Counted from the stretch's first letter, positions 17,506 through 26,281 are shown. The stretch: 61,324 bases of DNA from UQRS01 sp964481575 (GCA_964481575.1 CAYZTR010000010.1:1-61324), one strand, 5' to 3'. Notes: generated from the sequence alone by a model not told the origin. Numbers and translations: made by a program.

Positions 17506-19860
17506 TTATTGAATCTTGTCCGTTTTGCTCTTACGCTTGGAAGCGGACTTGGGCGCAGATTTTTCTGCCGGCTTCTCAGCAGCCTTGGCAGTAGATTTTG
17601 CCGCTGGCTTTTCAGTAGACTTGGAAGCAGGTTCTTCCGCTGGCTTTTCAGCAGCTTTGGAAGCAGGTTTTTTCGCTGGCTTCTCAGCAGCCTTGGCAGC
17701 AGATTTTGCCGCTGGCTTTTCCGCAGTCTTAGCAGCAGATTTTTCTGCCGGTTTCTCAGCAGTCTTGGCAGCAGATTTTTCTACCGGCTTTTCAGCAGTC
17801 TTGGCAGTAGATTTTGCCGCTGGCTTTTCCGCAGTCTTAGCAGCAGATTTTTTTGCCGGTTTCTCAGCAGTCTTGGCAGCAGATTTTGCCGCTGGCTTTT
17901 CAGTAGCCTTGGCAGCAGATTTTGCCGCTGGCTTTTCCGCAGTCTTGGCAGCAGATTTTTTGGTCGTCTTTCCTGCAATCCGCTTAGCCGGCGCCGGTTT
18001 ACCATTCAGGTACAACACAGACAAAGCCGGCAGCGTCAGGGCAATGGACTGCTCAAAGCCATGCATGGGAATAGCTTCAGATTTGACCGACAGTTCCCCG
18101 CGACCTTCGCCGCCAAAGTCTGCGGCATCACTGTTCAGTACTACCTTGTAGGTACCTGCAAAGGGCACGCCGATGCGGTAATTCTCCCGGGTCACCGGCA
18201 CAAAATTGCAGATCACCACCAACTCATGGCCGCTGGCATCTATCCGGCGGAAGGCGATAACGCTTTGATCTTTATCATCATTGGCGATCCACTGGAATCC
18301 CTCCCAGGAATAGTCAATCTGCCACAAAGCCGCATGATCCAGATAAAAGTGGTTCAGGGTTCTGACGTAATTCTGCATTTGCTGATGCCGTTCATATTCC
18401 AGCAGAAGCCAATCCAGCTCATTGGCGTAATTCCACTCAATAAACTGGGCAAACTCCTGCCCCATAAACAACAACTTCTTCCCGGGATGCGCCATCATAT
18501 AGGCATAAAAGGCGCGCAACCCGGCAAATTTCATTTCGTAATCCCCGGGCATCTTATTGATCAGGGAACACTTTCCATGTACCACCTCGTCATGGGAGAT
18601 GGGCAGCACAAAGTTCTCCGAAAAGGCATAGAAGAAACTGAAAGTCAGGGAGTCATGGTGATATTTCCGGTGGATGGGATCCAAAGACATGTAATGGATC
18701 ATATCGTTCATCCAACCCATGTTCCACTTGAAGTTGAATCCGAGCCCGCCGATGTCGGTGGGTTTGGAAACCAAAGGCCAAGCGGTAGATTCTTCGGCGA
18801 TCATCAAAGTATAGGGGAAGCGGGCAAATACCTCCTGGTTCACATGTTGCAGGAAAGCCACGGCTTCCAGATTTTCATGGCCGCCGTATTGGTTGGCGAT
18901 CCAATCTCCGTTCTGCCGGTTATAATCCAAATAAAGCATGGATGCCACGGCATCCACCCGCAGGCCGTCCACATGGAACTGCTCCAGCCAGAAAATGGCG
19001 CTGGAGGTCAGAAAGCTAATCACCTCATTGCGGCCGTAATCAAAGACGCAGGTGCCCCATTCCTTATGTTCCCCTTTGCGCGGGTCGGCATATTCATAGC
19101 AGGGCGCCCCGTCAAACTGATACAAACCAAAGCCATCCTTGGGGAAGTGTGCGGGAACCCAATCCAGAATAACACCGATGCCCTTACTGTGCATAATGTC
19201 CACAAACCGCATGAAATCATGAGGCGTGCCATACCGGGAAGTGGGTGCAAAATAGCCTGCAACCTGATAACCCCAGGACCCGTCAAAGGGATATTCGGAA
19301 ATGGGCAACAGTTCCACATGGGTGTAACCCATATTCACCACATAATCCGAAAGCTCCTGGGCCAGCTTCACATAGTCAAAGTGGCTGCCGTCCTCATACT
19401 GGCGCCAGGAGCCGGCATGCACCTCATAAATATTCACCGGGCGGTGATAGATTTCCTCCTTGGTCTTGGCCTTCTGCCAAGCGGCATCCTGCCATTGGTA
19501 TCCCGAAAGATCATACACTTTGGAAGCGTTGCCGGGTGGGGTTTCCCAATGGAAGGCATAGGGGTCGGACTTCATCCGCACCTCACCGGCGGAGGTAGTC
19601 ACGGCATACTTATAAGTGGCAAACTGAGTCACACCGGGGATGGTGGTTTCCCAGATGCCGCCATCGGTAATCCGTACCATAGGGTGGGCTCCGACGCTCC
19701 AATCGTTAAAATCGCCTACCACCGAAACACTGGTCGCATGAGGCGCCCAAAGACGGAACACAACGCCATCTTCCATAAAATGTGATCCCAGATAATTGTA
19801 GGCGTCACAAAGCTGCCCACTATGAAATAATATGGGAGGGGTGTCCGGATTATGTTTCAT
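17506..19860 (-). CDS. glgB: 1,4-alpha-glucan branching enzyme with repetitive basic tail
   Basis: 784 residues: an N-terminal CBM48 (VVFRLWAPHATSVSVVGDFN), a GH13 catalytic barrel with nucleophile in DGLRVDAVASMLYLD, acid in MIAEESTAWP and stabiliser in PISHDEVVHGK, and the usual C-terminal beta domain ending near YLNGKPAP (~residue 620). Ordinary GlgB stops about there. This one continues for ~150 residues as eleven 12-residue repeats (consensus AKTAEKPAAKSA) and a basic end KSASKRKSKTDKIQ, resembling histone H1-like tails. The ATG at 19860 follows AAAGGAG; a 26-codon upstream extension has no such site. First gene of the glg operon, with promoters at 19891-19938. Confidence 0.93.
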   Translation of the reverse strand: MKHNPDTPPILFHSGQLCDAYNYLGSHFMEDGVVFRLWAPHATSVSVVGDFNDWSVGAHPMVRITDGGIWETTIPGVTQFATYKYAVTTSAGEVRMKSDPYAFHWETPPGNASKVYDLSGYQWQDAAWQKAKTKEEIYHRPVNIYEVHAGSWRQYEDGSHFDYVKLAQELSDYVVNMGYTHVELLPISEYPFDGSWGYQVAGYFAPTSRYGTPHDFMRFVDIMHSKGIGVILDWVPAHFPKDGFGLYQFDGAPCYEYADPRKGEHKEWGTCVFDYGRNEVISFLTSSAIFWLEQFHVDGLRVDAVASMLYLDYNRQNGDWIANQYGGHENLEAVAFLQHVNQEVFARFPYTLMIAEESTAWPLVSKPTDIGGLGFNFKWNMGWMNDMIHYMSLDPIHRKYHHDSLTFSFFYAFSENFVLPISHDEVVHGKCSLINKMPGDYEMKFAGLRAFYAYMMAHPGKKLLFMGQEFAQFIEWNYANELDWLLLEYERHQQMQNYVRTLNHFYLDHAALWQIDYSWEGFQWIANDDKDQSVIAFRRIDASGHELVVICNFVPVTRENYRIGVPFAGTYKVVLNSDAADFGGEGRGELSVKSEAIPMHGFEQSIALTLPALSVLYLNGKPAPAKRIAGKTTKKSAAKTAEKPAAKSAAKATEKPAAKSAAKTAEKPAKKSAAKTAEKPAAKSTAKTAEKPVEKSAAKTAEKPAEKSAAKTAEKPAAKSAAKAAEKPAKKPASKAAEKPAEEPASKSTEKPAAKSTAKAAEKPAEKSAPKSASKRKSKTDKIQ
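17554..17949 (-). repeat. Eleven 36-bp repeats coding the GlgB tail
   Basis: Exactly 396 bp = 11 x 36. The units encode AKTAEKPAAKSA with variation at positions 3, 4, 8-9 and 11-12; the block ends one 15-residue stretch before the stop. It is in frame and without gaps, so it is translated. Confidence 0.92.
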
Positions 19861-19890
19861 AATGTTGGACTCCTTTCTGAAATTCAGTAT

Positions 19891-19938
19891 ATTATAAGGT
19901 TTGTTTTTTATTTTACCAAATAGATTTTTTATTTGCAA
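19891..19938 (-). promoter_or_regulatory. Promoters for the glg operon
   Basis: Two overlapping candidates on the minus strand: TTGGTA (19914-19919) with 17 bp to a perfect TATAAT (19891-19896), and TTGCAA (19933-19938) with 17 bp to TAAAAT (19910-19915). The 350-bp gap between glgB and pyrG otherwise holds only A/T-rich sequence and the pyrG promoter. Confidence 0.6.
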
Positions 19939-20133
19939 GGGGGATTTTGTAAAAACTTCCTGATTAAATATAGGAAATTCAGGTAAATTTTTAGTATTTT
20001 TTTACAAACTTTACAGGAAATTATTGGAGCGAGACGCTTTTTGTCGATACAGAGAAGCATATTTCGCCAAATATCCAAGGCCTGGATTCCAACAAAATAA
20101 GTCATAAAATTTCTTGAAAAAACAAAAAAGTAG

Positions 20134-20162
20134 TTTACAGAAGGGGCGAATAATGGTAAAAT
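20134..20162 (+). promoter_or_regulatory. Promoter for pyrG
   Basis: TTTACA (20134-20139), 17-bp spacer, TAAAAT (20157-20162). The start region lacks the GGG run used for CTP-dependent reiterative transcription of pyrG in bacilli, so that control is not evident here. Confidence 0.6.
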
Positions 20163-20210
20163 ATCTTGTAATATTTTTGTCTGCATAGGAGAAAGAGGTG
20201 CGTATCCCGG

Positions 20211-21845
20211 ATGAGTGAGCTGTTGAAAAAAAAGGCAAAGTTCGTATTTGTTACCGGTGGTGTGGTTTCCGGTTTGGGGAAGGGAATCACTGCAGCGTCT
20301 TTGGGACGTTTGCTAAAAACCAGGGGGCTGAAGGTAGCTTCCCAGAAGCTGGATCCCTATATTAACGTGGATCCCGGCACCATGTCCCCACACGAACACG
20401 GGGAAGTGTTCGTCACCGATGACGGCACCGAGACCGACCTGGACCTGGGTCATTACGAACGCTTTATTGATGAAAACCTGAACAAATACTCCAATCTGAC
20501 CACCGGGAAGGTCTATTGGAATGTGTTGAATAAAGAGCGGCAAGGGGAATACCTGGGTCAGACCGTCCAGATCATCCCCCATATTACCAACGAAATCAAA
20601 AGCTATGTTTACAGCCTGGCCGAAAGCACGGACGCCGACGTGGTCATCACCGAGATCGGCGGAACCACCGGCGACATTGAAAGCCAGCCCTTCCTGGAGG
20701 CCATTCGTCAGGTAGGTCTGGAGCAAGGGGCCGACTCCTGCTGCTATATCCATGTGGTGCTGGTACCCTACATTTCCGGCAGTGACGAGTACAAATCCAA
20801 GCCGGCGCAACATTCGGTGAAGGAACTGCAAGGGATGGGCATTATGCCTAATATTATCGTGCTTCGGGCAGATGGCAGCGTAGGCCCCGACATCCGCCGG
20901 AAGATCAGTCTGTTCTGTAATGTACCCCCTGACTGTGTGATTGAAAACCGGACCCTGTCCAGCTTGTACGAATGTCCCCTGATGCTGGAAACCGGCGGTT
21001 TGACCAATGCTGTTTGTCGCCAGCTGCGGCTGGACACCCCCGACAGCGATCTGACCGAATGGAAGGACATGCTGGGCCGCATCGCCACCCGGAGCAAAAC
21101 GGTGGAGATCGCCCTGGTGGGAAAATACGTCAAGCTGCATGACGCCTATCTGTCGGTGATGGAAAGCCTGTATCACGGCGGGTTCGAGTCAGAGGCTACA
21201 GTGGACATCCGCTGGGTGGACAGCGAACTGCTAACCGACCAGGCAAAGTGCGACGAGCTTCTGGCAGGTGTACACGGCATCATCGTCCCCGGCGGTTTCG
21301 GCGACCGGGGGATTGAGGGAATGATTCAGGCTGCCCAGTACGCCCGTGAGCAGAATCTGCCCTATTTTGGTATCTGCCTGGGAATGCAGATCATGGTGAT
21401 GGAATACGCCCGGAATGTGCTGGGCTATGCCGACGCCAACTCCGGGGAATTCACCCCTGACGGCGCCCACAATGTCATCGCTCTGATGCCTGACCAACAA
21501 GGAAACATCCCCAAAGGCGGCACCATGCGTCTGGGAAAATATCCCTGCACCGTTCTGCCCGGTTCCAAACTGGAGGCCAGTTACGGCCAGCTGGAAATCT
21601 CCGAACGGCATCGTCACCGGTACGAATTTAATAACGACTACCGCCAGGCCATGCAGGACGCTGGCCTGACCCTCAGCGGGACAAGCCCAGACGGTCACCT
21701 GGTAGAGGCCGTGGAGTTAACCGAGCGCCCCTTCCACGTAGGGGTACAGTTCCACCCCGAATTCAAATCCCGGCCCAACCGGGCACATCCCCTGTTCCGG
21801 GAATTCATCTCCGCTGCTGTAAAATACAGCGAGGAGCACAAATAA
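20211..21845 (+). CDS. pyrG: CTP synthase
   Basis: 544 residues, full length. Converts UTP, ATP and glutamine to CTP. The N-terminal synthetase domain begins KFVFVTGGVVSGLGKGITAA with the P-loop, followed by LDPYINVDPGTMSPHEHGE and ITEIGGTTGDIE. The C-terminal class I glutamine amidotransferase has the nucleophile in FGICLGMQ and catalytic His/Glu in VQFHPEFKS. ATG at 20211 follows AGAGGTG. It is divergent from glgB and ends just before a 34-bp palindromic terminator. A diverged copy of its last 99 bp lies 4.4 kb downstream at 26171-26269. Confidence 0.97.
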   Translation: MSELLKKKAKFVFVTGGVVSGLGKGITAASLGRLLKTRGLKVASQKLDPYINVDPGTMSPHEHGEVFVTDDGTETDLDLGHYERFIDENLNKYSNLTTGKVYWNVLNKERQGEYLGQTVQIIPHITNEIKSYVYSLAESTDADVVITEIGGTTGDIESQPFLEAIRQVGLEQGADSCCYIHVVLVPYISGSDEYKSKPAQHSVKELQGMGIMPNIIVLRADGSVGPDIRRKISLFCNVPPDCVIENRTLSSLYECPLMLETGGLTNAVCRQLRLDTPDSDLTEWKDMLGRIATRSKTVEIALVGKYVKLHDAYLSVMESLYHGGFESEATVDIRWVDSELLTDQAKCDELLAGVHGIIVPGGFGDRGIEGMIQAAQYAREQNLPYFGICLGMQIMVMEYARNVLGYADANSGEFTPDGAHNVIALMPDQQGNIPKGGTMRLGKYPCTVLPGSKLEASYGQLEISERHRHRYEFNNDYRQAMQDAGLTLSGTSPDGHLVEAVELTERPFHVGVQFHPEFKSRPNRAHPLFREFISAAVKYSEEHK

Positions 21846-21857
21846 AGATAGCAACAC

Positions 21858-21891
21858 AATTCCCCCTGCACAGATCTGTGCAGGGGGAATT
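21858..21891 (+). terminator. Palindromic hairpin after pyrG
   Basis: AATTCCCCCTGCACAGA followed directly by its exact reverse complement, 12 bp after the pyrG stop. The T run is weak (CAGTTTCAT). The stretch 21892-22067 that follows holds no convincing gene; a 69-codon minus frame there resembles nothing known. Confidence 0.7.
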
Positions 21892-22067
21892 CAGTTTCAT
21901 CCGCACAGCCTGCGGGACATAACCCGTCGGCAAAACATAACGCAAATTGCGAATATCCCTTGTCATCCTGTGCATTATCACGGTTTCACCGATTCCAAAA
22001 ACAACATAGCGCACCCTCTTGGATTCGTCCCTCCGTTATCTCCTGTCATAGACTCTACAGAAGACAA

Positions 22068-22102
22068 AAGCACCTGCAGTTCTTTCAAAATTGCAGGTGC
22101 TT
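22068..22102 (-). terminator. Terminator of the amino-acid ABC transporter operon
   Basis: AAGCACCTGCA / TGCAGGTGCTT with a 13-nt loop; on the minus strand it continues TTTTGTCTTC. It lies ~90 bp after the binding-protein gene. Confidence 0.85.
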
Positions 22103-22193
22103 AATCATGTTATGCGCCATTTTAACCAACCGGCTAATTATCAGACGCTACAAGGAAGGCATGGCCACATCCGTTACGGCCTGTGTAATCCAA

Positions 22194-23063
22194 TTAGTTT
22201 CTGGGGCTTTCATACATATCAGCACGCGGCGTTACATCCTCCCCCAGGAACTGTTCACTCAGGGTCTTCAAAGTACCGTCCTCTGCCAACTCCTTCAAAA
22301 CCGCATCGATATCCGTACGAAGCTGTTCCTGATCCTTCGGCAGCAGATAATAGACATAGGCATCGTTGCAGATCAACAGCAGATCATCTGCGGGGATTTC
22401 CACGCCAACCAAATCTCTGTGGTATTCCGCCTGCTCTTCATTAAAATTGATGGTAAAGGTCACAGTAAAATCACCGCGTCCTTCTTCAATATCCTGCAAA
22501 GTATTGGTGGAGTCGGTATACTGAATATTCACTTGCTGATCCGGATGATCTTCATTCCACTGTTCAAAAGCAGTCGCCGTACTTAAACCGGCAGTAATCA
22601 ACAAGGTTTTACCTACCGCAGATTCAAAGGAATTAATAGAGCCGTCTCTGCTGACAAACAAATAATGCAATGTGCCGTAGGGCTGGGTATAAAGGTAAGT
22701 TTCCCCGCGTTCATCGCTATAGGAAAGGTTGCTGGCTGCAATTTGATAGTTACCGGATTGCACGCCGGAGAAGAGAGACGCAAATTCCCCCGTGGCATAG
22801 AATTCCAATTCATATTGAGGCAGTCTTTTGAACACTTCTCTCAATACTTCGATATCATAACCTTCTGCCTCGCCGTCTTCATTCAAATAGGCTTTATGCA
22901 CCAAGGTACCGGTATAACCAACCTTCACGGTTGTGACCGGTGTCTCCGAAGCGGCCTCCCCACCGTCACTGCTTTGAGAAGCAGTGCTGTTACCGCATCC
23001 TGCCAGCGTCGCAGCGAAAACGGATACTACCAACAATAAGGCAATTAATTTTCTGAGTTTCAT
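22194..23063 (-). CDS. Amino-acid ABC transporter substrate-binding lipoprotein
   Basis: 289 residues, family 3 extracellular solute-binding protein (SBP_bac_3). The lipoprotein signal MKLRKLIALLLVVSVFAATL ends AGCG. Domain marks are KVGYTGTLVHKAYLNEDGEA, GYDIEVLREVFKRL, FASLFSGVQSGNYQIAASN and, near the end, VLKELAEDGTLKTLSEQFLG. The ligand is a polar or aromatic amino acid; it cannot be fixed by eye. It is the last gene of the operon, 113 bp after the aminotransferase, preceded by TAAAGGAG. Confidence 0.92.
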   Translation of the reverse strand: MKLRKLIALLLVVSVFAATLAGCGNSTASQSSDGGEAASETPVTTVKVGYTGTLVHKAYLNEDGEAEGYDIEVLREVFKRLPQYELEFYATGEFASLFSGVQSGNYQIAASNLSYSDERGETYLYTQPYGTLHYLFVSRDGSINSFESAVGKTLLITAGLSTATAFEQWNEDHPDQQVNIQYTDSTNTLQDIEEGRGDFTVTFTINFNEEQAEYHRDLVGVEIPADDLLLICNDAYVYYLLPKDQEQLRTDIDAVLKELAEDGTLKTLSEQFLGEDVTPRADMYESPRN

Positions 23064-23176
23064 GTTTCATTCTCCTTTATAAAAATATTTTTTGATGCAA
23101 TTGTTTGGAAAACACAATCAACAGCGGGTCAGGAACCCATTTGTCCGAACAAATTTTATCAGATCCATAACCAACA

Positions 23177-24274
23177 TCAGACCTCCTTTCCAAGAATGCG
23201 TCCCAGTGCTGCTAACACGATTTGATTGTCCTCCATGGTTCCTACAGAAATACGCAGAAACGTCTGGTATTCCGGCCCGAAGCCCGCTCCCGGCCGTACG
23301 AAAATACCTTCGGCAGCCAATTGCTGCACCACTTCCACACTGTCTCGCTGCACATCCACCAAAAAGAAGTTTGCAGCCGTCTCCACATACGGAAGCCCCC
23401 ATTTCTCAAAGGTACGGTAATATAACGCCAGGCTGTCCCGATTGTTGTTCCAAACTTTCTGCCGGAATACATCGTCTTGCAAACTGGCTTCGGCGGCAAG
23501 CTGCGCCTGTGCACTGACGTTTAGAGGGTGCTTCACATGGTTTAACGCATCAATAATAGTCGGATCCGCCAGTATATAGCCAATACGGAAGGAGGCCAGC
23601 CCGTACAACTTGGAAAAAGTGCGTAACACCGCCAGATTATCATGCCGCTCAATGAGACGGTCTGCGCTGGGGTATTCCTTCGGTGAAAAATCAATATAGG
23701 CTTCATCCACCACAATTAAGATGCGATCCGGCATATTTTCAACAAAAGACTGTAATTGTTCGGCCGGTATCAAACGGCCGGTGGGATTATTGGGATTGCA
23801 TAGCCAGATAATCTTGGTTTTCTCCGTGATCTCCGATGCAATCCTGTCCAGGTCGATTTCGTATCCCTTTAGAGGCACCTTTTTGACCACCGCATCCTGG
23901 CGAACAGAGGCCGCACCGTACCAATCAAAAGAAGGCACCGGGGTTATCACCTCATCATCTTTTTCCAGATAAGCTTGCGACAACAGCAGAATGATCTCAA
24001 ATAAACCGCTGCCAAACAGCACCTGATTATCCTTTAGGCCGTGGTACGCTGCAACTGTTTTTCGAAAAAGCGGCAACCCGATTTCTGGATACAACGCATA
24101 ACTCTCCGGCGCCTGTCGAATGGCTTCCGCCACTTTGGGAGAACATCCCAAACGGTTTTCATTCAGCCCCAATTTAATCAACTTTTTGCCGTTTGATTCC
24201 TCTTCGAGAACCTCCACCGGTTTGGAGGGTATAAAAGGCTTGGTCAACAAGCCCGCTTTTGTTTTAACTGCCAT
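23177..24274 (-). CDS. hisC: HisC-like PLP aminotransferase
   Basis: 365 residues, fold type I aminotransferase of the histidinol-phosphate/aromatic group. Marks: KLGLNENRLGCSPKV at the start, IIWLCNPNNPTGRLIP, the substrate-side VVDEAYIDFSP, the Schiff-base lysine in RTFSKLYGLASFRIGY, and FVRPGAGFGPEYQTFLRISVG near the end. No other his gene is nearby. It sits between the ATPase and binding-protein genes of an amino-acid importer (14 bp after the ATPase stop), so it may transaminate the imported substrate, for example an aromatic amino acid, rather than serve histidine synthesis. The hisC symbol reflects family only. Confidence 0.85.
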   Translation of the reverse strand: MAVKTKAGLLTKPFIPSKPVEVLEEESNGKKLIKLGLNENRLGCSPKVAEAIRQAPESYALYPEIGLPLFRKTVAAYHGLKDNQVLFGSGLFEIILLLSQAYLEKDDEVITPVPSFDWYGAASVRQDAVVKKVPLKGYEIDLDRIASEITEKTKIIWLCNPNNPTGRLIPAEQLQSFVENMPDRILIVVDEAYIDFSPKEYPSADRLIERHDNLAVLRTFSKLYGLASFRIGYILADPTIIDALNHVKHPLNVSAQAQLAAEASLQDDVFRQKVWNNNRDSLALYYRTFEKWGLPYVETAANFFLVDVQRDSVEVVQQLAAEGIFVRPGAGFGPEYQTFLRISVGTMEDNQIVLAALGRILGKEV

Positions 24275-24288
24275 GTTGCATTCGCTCC

Positions 24289-25053
24289 TTAAATAACATA
24301 ATCGGTATTTTCCAGGAAATGAACATTTGCCAAAAAGTTGCGCAACCGCTCATTGGTGGGATTCTCGAAAATCTCTTTGCGCGTCCCGTCCGCTATCACT
24401 TTCCCATTATCCAGGAAAATAATCCGATTGGCCACGTTTTTCACAAAGTTCATTTCATGTGTAACAAGCAATATCGTATTGCCTTCTGCAGCCACCTTCC
24501 GAATGGTGCACAGCACTTCATTCACCAATTCCGGATCCAGCGCAGAAGTCGGTTCATCCATTAACAGAAGCGCCGGTTTCATGGCCAGCGCTCTGGCAAT
24601 CGCAACACGCTGCTGCTGTCCACCGGACAAATGCCGGGGATAGTGGTTTAGCTTATCCAACATGCCGACCTTCTCAAGCTGTTCCAGAGCAATCTTTTTT
24701 GCTTCTTCCTTGGATTTTTTCTGGACAATCACCAGACCTTCCATCACATTTTGCAGCACATTTTTCAGCTGGAACAAATTAAACTGTTGGAATACCATTT
24801 CCGTGCACTGCCGTAAGGCCAGTTTTTCTTTGGAGCTTTTGGTCTGTAAGTCAAATTGCCGCCCGTCAATGGTGATTGTTCCGCTTTCCGGTTTTTCCAG
24901 AAGATTGATGCAGCGCAGCAGGGTCGACTTCCCGGTGCCGGAAGGCCCGATAATCGCGGTAACCTGTCCCTTTTCTATATTCAGGTTCAATCCGTCCAAA
25001 ACCACATTGCCCCCGTACCGTTTGGAAAGATTTCTGATTTCAACTAAGCTCAT
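24289..25053 (-). CDS. Polar amino-acid ABC transporter ATP-binding protein
   Basis: 254 residues, GlnQ/HisP class ATPase. Walker A is GPSGTGKSTLLRC, the Q-loop region FQQFNLFQLKN, signature LSGGQQQRVAIARALA, Walker B LLLMDEPTSALDPELV, and switch histidine in LLVTHEMNF. It energises uptake through the permease encoded immediately upstream, whose 3' end it overlaps by 14 bp, which means translational coupling. Full length for the family (~240-255). Confidence 0.95.
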   Translation of the reverse strand: MSLVEIRNLSKRYGGNVVLDGLNLNIEKGQVTAIIGPSGTGKSTLLRCINLLEKPESGTITIDGRQFDLQTKSSKEKLALRQCTEMVFQQFNLFQLKNVLQNVMEGLVIVQKKSKEEAKKIALEQLEKVGMLDKLNHYPRHLSGGQQQRVAIARALAMKPALLLMDEPTSALDPELVNEVLCTIRKVAAEGNTILLVTHEMNFVKNVANRIIFLDNGKVIADGTRKEIFENPTNERLRNFLANVHFLENTDYVI

Positions 25054-25801
25054 TTTGTTTTCTCCTCAACAGTCTCCCATTGTTATCTAAGGCCGGCACC
25101 TGTTCCGGAACATTGATCCTTTTTTCAATAAATTTAAGGATCCATTCCAGTATGATGGTAATAAGCCAGTAGATTATCGCCAGCGCGCAATACACTTCAA
25201 AATATCGGTAGTTTTTAGCACCCAAAATTTTACTCTGCGCAGTAAGCTCCACCACCGAGCACGCAAACGCCAACGACGTTCCCTGAATCAATCCGATGGC
25301 AGAATTCCCTAGGGGAATCAGCGCAACAGCAGCAGCTTCCGGGATAATGATTCGCACAAGCACTTGAATATTAGACATACCCAATGCCTGCGCCGCTTCA
25401 ATTTGTCCCCTGTCCACCGATTGCAATGCAGATCGGATGGTTTCGGAATTGAAGGCCGACTGACGGATTCCCAGGGCAATAATGGCAAATGCAATACCGG
25501 GAATACCGTTAATATTCAGATTGGTTCCCGTATAGAAGTTGATGTATCGCAGCATAATCGGAATACCATAATAAATCAGATATAACTGCACAATAATCGG
25601 GGTTCCCCGAATCACCGATACAAACAAGCCAAAAAGCTGCGACAAGACCGGTACCTTGTATAGACGGATAACCGCTATTAACAATCCCAGCAGCAAACCA
25701 ATCACCAGCGCGATCAGTGTCAGCTCCAGTGTAACCGGTAAAAATTTCAGCAATTTGGGAATGCTTTCAAAGACCAGTTCTATTTTAAAATAATCTGCCA
25801 T
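25040..25801 (-). CDS. Polar amino-acid ABC transporter permease
   Basis: 253 residues, HisM/GlnP-type permease with five or so membrane spans. It has the EAA-loop characteristic of importers (EAAQALGMSNIQVLVRIIIPEAA) and VIRGTPIIVQLYLIYYGIP, typical of this family. The ATG at 25801 (MADYFKIELVF) follows AGGTGAT. An in-frame extension reaches 26005, but the promoter -10 box at 25997-26002 overlaps that start, so the extension is leader sequence. Only one permease gene is present, so it should act as a homodimer. Confidence 0.92.
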   Translation of the reverse strand: MADYFKIELVFESIPKLLKFLPVTLELTLIALVIGLLLGLLIAVIRLYKVPVLSQLFGLFVSVIRGTPIIVQLYLIYYGIPIMLRYINFYTGTNLNINGIPGIAFAIIALGIRQSAFNSETIRSALQSVDRGQIEAAQALGMSNIQVLVRIIIPEAAAVALIPLGNSAIGLIQGTSLAFACSVVELTAQSKILGAKNYRYFEVYCALAIIYWLITIILEWILKFIEKRINVPEQVPALDNNGRLLRRKQNELS

Positions 25802-25996
25802 GTCATCACCTGTCTGTTCTTGCTCAAAATAATGGATCGCTTCTTTCAAAGCAAATCGACGAAGAGGGCAACGGAAGGCATATCGTTTCAAGAATCGTGC
25901 CGCTCCTATTGGAAGTGCACAGGTTAGCTGCAAGGAGGTGCTGGCATACACAACAGCCACCTTCCACCATGATGCCCCCTTCGGGATTGTATCTGC

Positions 25997-26025
25997 ATTA
26001 TACAACGAAAAAATTCAATTGTCTA
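25997..26025 (-). promoter_or_regulatory. Promoter of the amino-acid ABC operon, with ~190-nt leader
   Basis: Minus strand TAGACA (26020-26025), 17 bp, perfect TATAAT (25997-26002). The transcript would carry a leader of about 190 nt (25990-25802) with a stem around GGTGGCTG / CAGCACC. It matches no riboswitch or T-box that I can recognise. Confidence 0.6.
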
Positions 26026-26155
26026 ATATCCTATAGGTATAATAGGTTATAAATTAAAGCTATAAAATGAAGTCATCTAATGGAGGCTTCAGGCAATTCA
26101 CTGCTGTTCATGGACAAATAAAAAGCGCCCCACAGAAATCTGCGTAGCACAAAAT

Positions 26156-26269
26156 GCAGTTCATATAAAGCAGCTCCATCCCACGTTCAAATCCCGGCTC
26201 AACCTGGCACATTCCCGATTCCGGGAATGCATCTCCGCTGCTGTAAAACACGCCGAGGTACATAAAGAA
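26156..26269 (+). pseudogene. Relic of a pyrG 3' end
   Basis: Bases 26171-26269 align without gaps to the last 99 bases of pyrG (21747-21845), 81 of 99 identical. The frame is preserved: QLHPTFKSRLNLAHSRFREC against QFHPEFKSRPNRAHPLFREF, then ISAAVKHAEVHK against ISAAVKYSEEHK. The pyrG stop TAA is GAA here. Homology fades upstream of ~26156. It is followed, as in pyrG, by a C/G-rich hairpin. It is not a working gene. The rest of the gap 25802-26331 shows the operon leader and promoter only. Confidence 0.8.
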
Positions 26270-26281
26270 AGAGAACAACAA

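Noticed and set aside
17554..17949. Regular 36-bp repeats that could look like a CRISPR array
   Set aside because: Units are contiguous without spacers, in frame and translated as part of GlgB; no cas genes are near.
16234..19785. Very long open frame on the plus strand (over 1100 codons) opposite glgC and glgB
   Set aside because: It mirrors the codon bias and the 36-bp repeat of the genes on the other strand, has no ribosome site or protein motif, and covers two well-identified genes.
21805..22014. Possible 69-residue minus-strand gene after pyrG
   Set aside because: It overlaps the pyrG 3' end and its palindromic terminator, lacks a ribosome site and shows no known motif.
25802..26005. 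N-terminal extension of the amino-acid permease
   Set aside because: The extended start coincides with the -10 box of a good promoter, the added residues lack homology to the family, and an SD-like site precedes 25801.
21747..26269. Integrative element with attachment repeats at the pyrG end
   Set aside because: The direct repeat is only 82% identical and no integrase, transposase or mobility gene lies between; kept only as a duplication or insertion scar.
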